From: Marisa cornuarietis
Taxonomy: Eukaryota; Mollusca; Gastropoda; Architaenioglossa; Ampullariidae
Assembly (NCBI GenBank): GCA_004794655.1
Contig: SMMW01000575.1
Coordinates: 7,388,501 to 7,452,500, forward strand
Direction of reading: 5' to 3'
DNA length: 64,000 bases
Position 1 is the stretch's first letter; every line of letters starts with the position of its first letter. This document shows, piece after piece, positions 12,504 through 25,500 of the stretch. Both the position numbers and the translations under genes were made by a program. The notes beneath the pieces are model-generated. The model saw only the letters and a program-made list of their open reading frames with translations. It ran no database searches and had not been told where the DNA came from.

Positions 12504-15422
12504 ATGTCACAGAACTACGAACGAACCTTCATTGCTGTCAAACCCGACGGTGTCCAGCGAGGACTTATTGGCGAGATCGTTAAAAGATTTGAACAGCGAG
12601 GCTACAAGCTTGTTGGAGCTAAGCTGTGCGTGGTAAGTAGAATCAGCAAAATGCCGAACAGAAATGCCACCGGTTTTGTTCGCTGGTGTCGCGTTTAGAA
12701 AGCAGATGGTCGGTGTGTATCTGTGTCCACCGGACTATAGATTGAGAGGGTCGTTTGAAAGCACGCGTTTGTATATAGTTGTGACACTGGTGTTACTGTT
12801 AATAACTTACAGTTTCGATGAAGAAAATAAAATTCAGGTCTGCGTTCCACGTGGATTTCGCCTTTATCATTTTACACGACTAGCCTTTTTCATACTGTAA
12901 GACAATAATTGATTAGGGAACACTTGACGATGCTGAACGTTTTTCAAGTTTGAAACATTCTAAAAATCCTTCTACACTCCTTTATAATACTGGCTTAGTT
13001 TTTTTATTTTAAATTGTAATCAGATTTTTACGATCCTGTTTCTTGGTAAAGGTAAAGGTCAGCCACTAACCTTTTCAGGTCGTTGGGTAGCGAGGTGTTA
13101 GAGACCGCACTTTTCTCGGGGCCATTTGTTAAGGCGGTGCCCATCTCTCCCTCGCTGCCATACCTTCCCCAACCCTCTTTGGAGCCAGGTACCCATTCAC
13201 CGGCAGCTTGGTCAACTGGGGGAGTTTGCTGCGCTTATCGGGAAGTGAACCAGCGCGCTGTCGGTTCGAACACCAGTGCTCTAACCACTTGGCCATCCGC
13301 TTCCCCTGTTTCCTGTACATATTCTTGAAGCTGAAGAGTACAATGATTATATGTGCTGTAATTTATTGTATTTGTAGTAGCATGATATATCTTCACTATT
13401 ATTATTATATGGAGTAAACTGCTGTGCTGATGTAAAACAGTCACAACAAAGTCTTAACTAATCCCCATGACCAACTACTATTCCTATTGAATAGCTACAA
13501 AATTAATGCTAGATTTTTGAAGATCACTGATTGTTTGCACTCCTTTAAAAAAAGGTAGGTGTTTTGTGGAAAGCGTCATTATATGGCCCCACTGCCTGAG
13601 TCAAATCATTCCAGACATGATCATTTTGTCTTTTGTGACAAACGATTTGTGGGCAGTATGATCCGCCACCGTACTTCTGGGGCCAGTTGCACAACACATT
13701 TCTAATTTTAAACACTTTTAGGCCTTAAATCTTTTCAGAAAATCTTTTGTGACAAACGATTTGTGGGCAGTATGATCCGCCACCGTCACTTCTGGGGCCA
13801 GTTGCACAACACATTTCTTATTTTAAACACTTTTAGGCCTTAAATCTTTTCAGATAATAAGTTTAAAATGCACACCACAATTTAAGAATTTTTAAAACTA
13901 AAACTGCTTTAAGTAAGATAAAGTTGTTTAAGTCTGACTTTCCATCCTGTCAGTACAATTTTTGTGCAATGCATCTAAATGGTAGAGAAGAGATTCTGCT
14001 TCTTTAGAACAGTTTTAAGGTTTAGAAACATGTTGTGCAACTGTCCCCTGAACTCTATTTAGATAGGCCCTAATTAGTTTAAAGTGCACACCACAATTTT
14101 AGAATTTTCAAAACTAGAACTGTTTTTAGTAAGATAAAGTTGTTGGAATCTGACTTTCAGTCCTTTCAGTACAATTTTTTGTAAGTTTTAAGATTTAGAA
14201 ACATGTGCAACTGGTCTCTGGCTTCTAGATTTGCAAAGTATGCTTAACATATTTACAGAAGGGCTGACCTTGCAAAATTTTCTTAGATTTGTTGTCTGAT
14301 GAGCTCAGCAAGCATTCTATCCGGCCGTCTTGACATGGCTTCAGACAAGGCACTCGCACACAGAACATTTGCTAAACAAACCATGATAGCAGCTGTGTTT
14401 ACGTTTGGTTGTCAGCAAGGAGCCTTGTTTTATCAAGGCGTTGAAGACTTGGCTCTTTGTGCCTTAGGTAGGCAGTCTTTAAAGGAACTTGTGACGGTTC
14501 AGTGTAAAATTACATAATTTATGAAGGGCGAGAAAATGACAGGAAAATGGCTTGCTTGTTTATTCACACCATAATTTATTTGCATTGCAATGAGATATTT
14601 TATTACCATTATCAAAATGTGCAACGTTTTGGGTTTTTTTTCCCAAGCCAGGGAAGGCGCACCTCCAGAAGCACTATGAGGAGCTTAAGGATAAGCCCTT
14701 TTTCAACGGTCTCGTGGAGTATATGAACTCAGGACCCATTTTTGCCATGGTAAGATCAGAAACTATTTGCTGTTTTTTCAAGATTCCTGTCTTGAATGAT
14801 TGGAGAAATTATTTATACCAAATTGGCATATTCAATTGCACATTGTCTAGTACACTTCTTTTTTGGTTAAAAGGTGTGGGAAGGAAAAGAAGTTGTGAAG
14901 ATGGGCCGCGTCATGCTGGGTGCAACCAAACCACAAGAATCTGCACCAGGAACAATACGTGGTGACTTTGCCATTGATGTTGGACGGTATGTTAAAGGTT
15001 ATAAGGTTAATCACAGAACTCCTCCCCAGTCTGGTCTATTTACCCCTAGTTAATTGATGAAGTAGCTGCTATTAGAGCTCAGCCTTTTATCAAAAAAGAA
15101 TTTTGCATCTTTAATTCCCCATTCATGCTTTATAGTATTAAGAAAAAGTGGTTTGTTGTAGGGAGGAGTTGAGATTCGGATAGGACTATGACAGTTCTTT
15201 TAACTAGGGTGCGCAAGAAGCATGTGAGCACAAGCACTTTATGAAATTTGTATTTTCTCTATATTAGGTCCAAACTTTCTGCACCTCAGAATTTATGTTT
15301 TCAGCAACGTCTGCCATGGTAGTGACTCAGTTGCAACTGCTAAACGCGAGATTGCTTTGTGGTTTTCTGATGCTGAACTGGCCGACTACGTTGCTGTTGA
15401 AAGTCCCTGGGTTTATGAATAA
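12504..15422 (+). CDS. NME: Nucleoside diphosphate kinase (NME1/2 type)
   Basis: Exons 12504-12632, 14648-14749, 14874-14986 and 15305-15422 join in phase to 153 residues, the normal size for the cytosolic hexameric enzyme. It moves the terminal phosphate from ATP to other nucleoside diphosphates through a phospho-histidine. Visible signatures are [15 protein letters not shown] at the N-terminus, [35 protein letters not shown] and the active-site NVCHGSDSV, whose His is near residue 119, ending WVYE. An in-frame ATG at 12408 would add 32 residues, but the protein family starts at the second ATG (MSQNYERTF), so that start is chosen. Exon 2 uses an AAG acceptor. Intron 1 (2 kb) carries a SINE and a MITE. 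Confidence 0.96.
13046..13304 (-). mobile_element. tRNA-derived SINE, family A, copy 1 (in NDK intron 1)
   Basis: On the minus strand it starts with a tRNA-like head (GGATGGCCAAGTGGTTAGAG, A box) with a B-box-like GTTCGAAC close by. It ends in a GACCTTTACCTTTACC tail. It is flanked by the direct repeat CCTGTTTC (13035-13042 and 13305-13312), consistent with a target-site duplication. Another copy is at 40291-40558. Confidence 0.85.
13630..13858. repeat. Tandem duplication (about 114 bp) of the MITE left end plus its flank
   Basis: The sequence from cttttgtgacaaacgatttg through the first roughly 60 bases of the MITE occurs twice, at offset 114, nearly identical. The copied part includes DNA outside the element, so this was a duplication after insertion. 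Confidence 0.85.
13792..14050 (+). mobile_element. MITE (short non-autonomous DNA transposon), copy 1
   Basis: About 259 bases with terminal inverted repeats CTGGGGCCAGTTGCACAACA and, at the right, its near-complement ending GTTGTGCAACTGTCCCCTG. No coding capacity. Homologous copies lie at 45139-45405 (inverted) and 61796-62063. The superfamily was not assigned because no target duplication could be fixed. Confidence 0.85.
14066..14222 (+). mobile_element. Internally deleted or truncated MITE copy of the same family
   Basis: Repeats the inner and right part of the adjacent MITE (gtgcacaccacaattttaga, then a shortened right end with gtgcaactggtctctgg). It has diverged from copy 1, so the two are of different age or were partly duplicated. 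Confidence 0.75.
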
Positions 15423-16240
15423 GACCAAGAGTGCTGACCCAGTACCTGAACTGAAATCTCATGTCACATGGCAATATTTCACAAAGATAGGTAATAAACA
15501 AATGAACTGTATCACACCTTGTTTTAGTGAACTTTGTTGCAAGTACTTTTCGAGTTGTGTCTGGCATTCAGGTGTATATATGTAAAGGTCCCAAAGAGCA
15601 AAGATAATTGGCAAAACAGACCTCTATGAATGGTACAGCTGGAAGAGGTAAGATACTCCACGACAGATAACAGGGATTGGAGTTCTCCGTTTGACACCAA
15701 CAGACATTTTAAATATTATCCACAGAAAAAAATGTCAGGACAGCACAAAGAAAAAAGAGTGCAGAAACAGAAAAGTATGTCTGACACTAACAGGGCTAAA
15801 CAAATTCACAAAGTTTAGTCTGCTTTAGTAAGAGCAATACTGAGTTGGTTTCTTCTTTAACTGCTTAGAGATTTTTTTTTCCCATAAGTAATGGCAAGAA
15901 AATTCTGCATGAACATGAGACCAGTGCAACTATCCATCGCTGTTTTCATGGATATTGGACTTTTTAACTTGTTTGCAACAGTTGTAAACGGTCATTATTT
16001 TGACAGTTACTAGAAGCAATCAGTCATTCATAGAAAGTCTTTATCTTTATATGCTGGTTCCACAGTTTTCTGTTCATGATATGAACAGTAATGTCCATAT
16101 TTGTTCTAAGGTAATTGAGAAGTTTTATTCCTTTTCTATGATCAACACTGCATTCTCAGAAAAGCTTGCAGCATTTTGTACATACCAGAACATGTCACAG
16201 CAGGAGAATTTGTTATATTGAGTTCAGGCAGGCAAACATT
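15423..16240. other. NDK 3' flank
   Basis: Probable NDK 3' untranslated and intergenic DNA. It has several short open frames but none with recognisable protein content. Confidence 0.4.
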
Positions 16241-16258
16241 ATGCCTTTAACCAGAAGA

Positions 16259-16490
16259 AACAGGGACTTGAAATGGTTTACACCCTCTGCTCAACCATAG
16301 ATTGTCAGTCGTGCATACGACAAAGGTTTACCTTAAGAACTGTATTGTGCCTAGCAGGTTTTTTGGACTTGAAATGGTTTACACCCTCTGCTCAACCATA
16401 GATTGTCAGTCGTGCGTACGACAAAGGTTTACCTTAAGAACTGTTTTCTAAATGATGGCACCTAATATTGTGCCTAGCAGGTTTTTTATA
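16259..16490. repeat. Tandem duplication of about 107 bp
   Basis: The block ggacttgaaatggtttacac through caaaggtttaccttaagaac occurs at about 16265 and again at about 16370, nearly identical (one cata/cgta difference). The shared tail 'attgtgcctagcaggtttttt' follows each. Confidence 0.9.
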
Positions 16491-16494
16491 TCAG

Positions 16495-19440
16495 AACACA
16501 CTTCCCAAGTTATAATTGCCTGTTAGGATTAATAACGGTCAGTTGTCAAAATTGTATACTACCAAAGACATTGTACAACATAAATGCATATCCGGCCATT
16601 TGTGTCGTATAGCATTATATGCACATGCCATAGTGCTACATAGCTATTAATGAGTCTTCAGTCCTAGGAAAATTTGTGGCTCCCACCCAAGGTTTGCAAA
16701 AGTGCTGGAGAAGGCAAATCGATAGACATGAACTCTGCTAGCAGGAAACAAAATCCAGGCATTTGAGCACGAGTGCCTGAGAAGGCTGGCTGACCTTCCA
16801 ACACTGCTGGTCAATAATGCACAAGCACATACCCTTTAAAAAGAACAAATTGTACAACTCCTTCCTGACACAGTCTTTATTTTTCTGAAATTGCAGAATG
16901 ACATCTCTCTGGATGATGTCTAAGGTGCAGCCCTGGAAAAAAATGACAAAATTGAATGACACCATAAAATAATTAAGAAATGTGCTGGAAACCAGCTGCA
17001 TTGATAATGTTACAAAGAATGGGTCAACCATGTGGCCACCACCATATAACCCTTACTCAAGGTGAGGAGCAGCGCAAAAAAATAGCGGTTTAAGGGTGTG
17101 TGGATTGGTGTTTTATGCCAAACCAGCAACCAGGGCTATATCATGGCAAGCCAGCCAGTCATGTACACAGATGCCACATGCAGAGAAGGAACATCGTACC
17201 CAAGACAGCTTACTTTCACTGTATTTGTGACGAGCATTATGCTACTGGACCGCCATAGCTTAGTTTGGGGGTTTACTCCAATAAATTGAGATATTGGCAT
17301 GAAATAATTAAGATTTAAATGTGCTTTTGTTTAATGCAAACAGGCAAATGAGTGAAAGGCCTATGCTAAAAACACTTGTAAAGTAATTTTGCTGTTATAA
17401 GTTATCCTTTTCTGAATTGTCAAGTTATCGGTTATCACTGCAGTTTCTAGCAACAAATTTTAATGTCATAATAACATCCCAACTCAGTTGCAATGGAAAC
17501 TTATTTTGATGAATACCAACTTTTTGTTTGATTTATAAGTGAAAATTCTTGGTGGTATTAAGCATTTGCAGAAGTTGAAAATGTATTGACTACACAATGA
17601 AATAAATGCCAAAATAACATTGCGACATTGTGCAAGCCACCACAGTTCCTGTGAAGCAATTGAACCGTTAAATTATTTTTTTATTTCAATTTTTAAAAGG
17701 TTTTGAAATCCAGTCATATGAAAGACAGTAAATTTTAAATGCCTTCAACTATAACCCCACCACTCACCCAACAAGTACATTTATTTTGTGGCACAAATTA
17801 TAAAAGCTTTCTGATTAGACTTCTTTTTTCTAGAACCACAAATTTTTTCGATTTCACAGAAATGGCATGATATTAGCATCGAGTACAGCGTGGAAAATCC
17901 CATTAATTCAGTGTTGGTGCAAAAATAATGTCAACTTTCTTATCAATACTCTGACAAGCGTAAATTCATTAAATACTTTGCATGAAAAGCATAATAGCGC
18001 TTACTTTAATTAAAAGTACATGGTAGTATGCCCAGTGAAGCTTATAAATATCATAGGACATTTTTAAATGTTGCACAAATCTTTTTTTTCAACATGCTTT
18101 CAATTTGAATACCTTTAATTCTTTAACTCAACTACCAGTACTTGGACGCAAAACAAAAATCTCTAGACACGCTTGTGTGGCGGTATGAAAACCTTGTATT
18201 TATTATATTAAAAAGATATTATTATATATGAAAAGATATAATGTACTTAAAAAATTTCTTTAAACTATTTATAAAACATTTTATCACTTACAACATTTTT
18301 AAAACAGTAATTTCTTACCTTAAAATTTATAGGTTTTGAGCTTTTTCTTAATACACAAAATATATAAAACAACATTCTTTTCACACCTTGTACTTCTGCA
18401 GACAGATTTTCGGACTAATATTCCAGACAGTCAATATGGATATTTAATAAAGCTCTCTGGTTAATGTGTAATATGTTCAGGTTCTGACAGGGATAAGGTA
18501 ATAGTGTTCTTGTCATTTTTCTGCAGAAACTAGTACTGATCCCTGTAGGACTGAAAGGCAACTTCAGGTCAGGCATCTACTCCAAAAATTAAAATCTTTG
18601 TTTTGAATTTTTTTAACTATAAGTCAAGGCTCCAGAAGTGCACTCATCGTGTGATGGAGCACAAATAAAAGCGTTCATGGACTCACTACAGAAAATTTCA
18701 GCACATGGCATCAATGCGTTTCAGTCTTACAATCAAAACCTTGAAACATCGTGAATTTTTAAATGTATAAAAGATTTCACTATCAGAATTTTGTGAAATC
18801 ATCAGGGATAGTCACAACATCGCGATGTCATTTCAGCACGTTGTATTTCCCAACACTCATGTCATTTTGCTGTGCAGTTGGTGCCTTTCTCACACCAAGA
18901 TTTATTCTTCTCACCCTCAAATCAGATAAAATTTAACAAACTATGTATCAACCGCAACTGAGTTAGAATGAATAAATGTCAGCCATTTAGCCGATTATGG
19001 AAGCGCTCATTGTTAGGCTTATGAACCAAATTAGATCTTGTTTTAAATTATTTTACCGGATACTACCATGTAAGCAAACAGCCATCTATGACAGAAGAGT
19101 GACCCGGTTTAGTTTGAAAAAGCATAAAAACTATCTTTTAGCATAGGCCTTACACTTGCATAGAGAGCTAGAGGAGAGACTGCTGGTTAAAATGGTATGC
19201 AATGTCGGCATTCATGCGAATGTGGCACGCGTAACCAAGATTCAAACAAAAGCTATTATTGGTATCAGTGAGAGATTTGTAGACAAAATCGATGGATGTG
19301 AAAATGATTTTTTATTTAGCATCAAAACTTTTTTTAAACAAAAACACATCGGAATCTGTTTTATTATGTCAAATGCAAATCTGGTGTTTACTTAAATTTA
19401 TATTTTCTTGAGCTGATCGTGACCTTCAGACTATTTCTCA
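16495..19440. other. AT-rich intergenic DNA between NDK and RPS3
   Basis: About 3 kb with no supported gene on either strand. The last part, near 19443, contains the RPS3 3' end. Confidence 0.45.
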
Positions 19441-19442
19441 CT

Positions 19443-19448
19443 TTTATT
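19443..19448 (-). promoter_or_regulatory. Candidate RPS3 polyadenylation signal
   Basis: AATAAA on the minus strand, about 160 bases after the RPS3 stop codon. That is a plausible short 3' untranslated region for a ribosomal protein gene. Confidence 0.5.
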
Positions 19449-19605
19449 TTAGCACAACAGTGAATAACTACTTTTCATTTACAACCAAGGAATTCACCGT
19501 CTCAAATAAGTGAAATTGCACAAACCTGATCATAATCACGTTCCTGGGTCCCTGGTACTCAACTAATGTGTTATGACTTCATCCAAATTCTAAACACACA
19601 CACAC

Positions 19606-22049
<2,444 letters not shown>

Positions 22050-22062
22050 GCCGAGGTTTTGT

Positions 22063-22074
22063 CGGAAAAGGAAG
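22063..22074 (-). promoter_or_regulatory. 5' TOP-like pyrimidine tract of RPS3
   Basis: CTTCCTTTTCCG lies about 15-25 bases before the RPS3 ATG on the minus strand. Ribosomal protein mRNAs in animals start with such a C plus pyrimidine tract, which couples translation to TOR signalling. The start site itself is inferred. Confidence 0.55.
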
Positions 22075-22079
22075 CGATG

Positions 22080-22589
22080 AGGATGAAGGAGAGGGTTGTG
22101 GGTAATTATTCCTAAAAGGTGAAATCGAAAGAAAGTCAAAGCTACCAATGTAGGGTTAAGACAGTTCTGCGATGTTCCTCGTTTCACTCTTGTACTCAGT
22201 AAATTTCACACAGTTCTTATATACCTACTTTTTATGGGAAATTGTACTGAAATAAGTACCAACACATTAAAAGTATATTAAAAAATGTATGTACCACAAT
22301 GACGTTTGTAACATTTTTCAAGCCAGCGATATAGTTTGATTCATGTAATGCTTCGGAAAATAAAATGAACGTAAATGGCATAAATGTAAGTTAATGTGAA
22401 GAGTATATCTGTTACAGAAAAAAATCTTTGATCCAAATAACCTAAGTTTGTTGTTTTTTTTCTCGATCGCTTGCCTAAATAACCTAAGTAAAATATGTAG
22501 TTCTCAAATGGATTGTAATTTTGAAACGCTTGCGCTTGCGGATAAGTCACATGTTAAAATCGCAGAACGAGAAGTATTTCCAGAGTAAA
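22080..22589. other. Shared upstream region of RPS3 (-) and cathepsin O (+)
   Basis: A roughly 500-bp intergenic space between two divergently transcribed genes, so it should hold both promoters. No clear TATA box was found. Confidence 0.5.
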
Positions 22590-25500
22590 ATGTTGCTAAC
22601 GTTGTTTGTAGTTTTTCCTTGTGTCACGCTTGCAGCTTACAAAGCAGACGATATGTCACTTTTCCATAAGTTCATTGATGATTTTACAAAACCTTATAAA
22701 AACGATACCAAAGAATTTTACACAAGATTTGAAATATTTAAGGTGAGATTAGGGACTACTGTACTAAGAACAGTCTATTTTCGATCAAATTTTGTCGTGA
22801 TATTTGTCTAAATAACTGTATTCTTTCACAATATAAAAACAGACGAATCGCGACATCAAAGTCTTTCGTTTCACAGCTTGACACCGCTAATCCACTATAA
22901 AACTATTGTTTTACCTTCTCTAACACACTTATAATTCCGCACTTCCTTGTTTATCCAAAACAAACTATAAGTAGTACTACACTTAAATGTCCTGTCCAGT
23001 ATTCAGGAGGATATTTCCACTTTATTTTGTACATTGCGCACTCTTCAGGATAACCTCAAACACATCCAAGAGATGAACAAGCCCTATGCGTCTTCTGTGT
23101 TTGGCATTGCTAAATTTACTGATCTTACTCAAAAAGAGTTTAAAGGTAAGAGTTTTAAATATTATCTAAAATCATTTTATTGCATAAATGTTCTGACAGA
23201 AGTAATCTGAGCACAACATCTTCAAAAAACAGGCTATCGTGTAAGAAAATGAAGAAGTCTATAATAGTATATGATGGAAATAAAAATATTAAGTCCATTA
23301 TTTCTCTTCATGTTAGTCTCTTACATCTGAAGTTATCAGGTCATAAATCAGATCCCCGGTTGTGTACATCTTTTAAGTATTTTCGTTGTTAATGAGCAAT
23401 ACTTACAGTTTGAGACATTAACTTCAACTGACATAAATGGCTAGAAAGTTACAATTAAAAATAATTATATTTGCTTTGATGTGTAATGTCAGTAGATTGT
23501 CATGTCCATTCTCCTAAGGAAAAGACCACATTTTTAATAGTTGTATTCCTTTCTCAAGATCAATCAAAGATACTGTTTTATGCTGTAGTTATCAAATATT
23601 TTCAGGAAAATTAGAATGTTAATGCAAACATGGAATGGATATACTTTGTTCACCAGGTTATTACATCTTACCTTTAGTTTTAATGGTGGACTGATTACAC
23701 ATTGTGTAGCTACATTTATGTTTGGAAGATTAAATCAATAATGTTTCTTTTGGTCTTAGAGAAATATCTGTCAGGCTTTAGAAAGATGTCCAGAACAAGC
23801 AAGCCATTGCTGTTCCATGGTTTACCAAGTAGGGGGCAAGTGCAACTACAAGATGTGCCATCAAAAATAGACTGGTAAATGATGCATGACAAGTAATATG
23901 ACTAAGTGATTTGCTATGGATATACATATACACATGGGGGTAAAGCACTATTCACAATTATCTGAGAAGTATTAATTTTATTTCATTCACTCATTAGACA
24001 AGACACAATGATGGTAACCTATTTTCAAAAATTATTTTAAAAAATCCATAATAGATAGCTGGACAAAGAAAATTTAAAAGAAATTTTTAAGTAAGCAGAA
24101 AGCAACTGTTTTTGCCTCATTCCATTCTGAAAGTGCACTTTTTGTAAATCTAAAAGAAATAAGGAATGTCTGTCATGATTTTGAAAAAGTCTTCTTTACA
24201 AAGAATTGTGAAGACTGTGTCACCCTCTTACAGTCTGTTCCTGCAGGTCACTCATCAAATAGAAATAAATTAACCTTACTCATGGTGATGAAAGCCAATA
24301 GAATATTGCATTTTGCATGCTTGCAAATGCAGAGTTGTCTTCAGTATGCACAGAGTATCATGTGCATGTTTGCCATAATATCATCCATTTTGTGATGGTT
24401 GTGTTTCTTATATTGTTGACTGTACTGTACATTGAGCTTGCCCCCACACGAGAACGAGGCTGAGCCTAACCGGCTTCACAGCTCTCGTGTTCCACATTTA
24501 TTTCTGTTATACTTGGTTGTAAGTAACTGCAGTTGATATCCAGTTTGTGCCAGTATTTTCGTCACTGACTGAGCTTTAGTTTCTGCTGTGTTTTTTGTGG
24601 TTGACCGTAGGAATCACGCAGACTTTTGTTCTTCACCAATTTTTCGGAGCAGTGCCATGTCAGCCATTACTTTTCAGCTTCAGCGTTCTGCTCAAGCTGG
24701 TCATCCTGCCCTTGATCCTGTCCAGCCTGGTGATGGCGACGGCCATGCTGGATAAGAAAGCTTTCGGCAAACTGGGGCTGGGCGCCATGATCTACTACAT
24801 GACCACAACGCTGTCACCGTCATTCTTGGCATCATTCTTGTCCTGTCCATCCATCCCGGAGACCCTACGTGACATTAACACCATTCCACGCAGTGGCGCC
24901 TCTAAGAACACCAAATCGCTGGACGCTCTGCTGGACTTGATCAGAAACTGCTTTCCGGATAATTTAATGACGATGTGTTTTCAACGGGAGACAACAGACG
25001 TTGATTCGATTAAAGCCACTACCAGAAACGTGTCCAATGGAACTGCAATGGTGGAAGTCACAGACATTATAGACTGCCAGAACTAGCGGTCACACAGATC
25101 CTGTGGATTATACTACATTCTCTGAAATACTTGCATAGCGGAGGTGACATACACAGGGGCGTGTCTCACTGGCATCCACAACTCTCTCTCCACAATCGTT
25201 ACGACTGGTGCCAGTGAACAGACTATGACTACCCCAACATGCTGTTGATTGCCTCCTGTGGCTCAATCCAGAAATTCTTGAACAGAATCTGGCTTTTATG
25301 GTGATTGTAAAACTAACGTGATGATCTTACTACAAGAATTCGGCTATGTTTCAATGATTCTAAAACTAACCCATGCAACTGCAACTGTAAGCACGTCTAT
25401 GTCATTGGTGGGTGGCCTCATAAGAAAATAATAGCAATATTTTCAGTGTGTAAGTTATCATGATCAGCCTGAAAAATAGGAAAACACTTGTCCTCGTATG

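Noticed and set aside
13630..13858. Direct repeats considered as a CRISPR-like array
   Set aside because: Only two units including a transposon end, in an animal genome, with no regular spacers.
14299..14517. 72-codon frame in NDK intron 1 as an alternative exon
   Set aside because: NDK exons 1 and 2 already join in phase at the correct family length, and this frame has no recognisable content.
22551..22589. Upstream in-frame ATG of cathepsin O
   Set aside because: It would put a polar 13-residue segment before the signal peptide; the ATG at 22590 fits secretion better.
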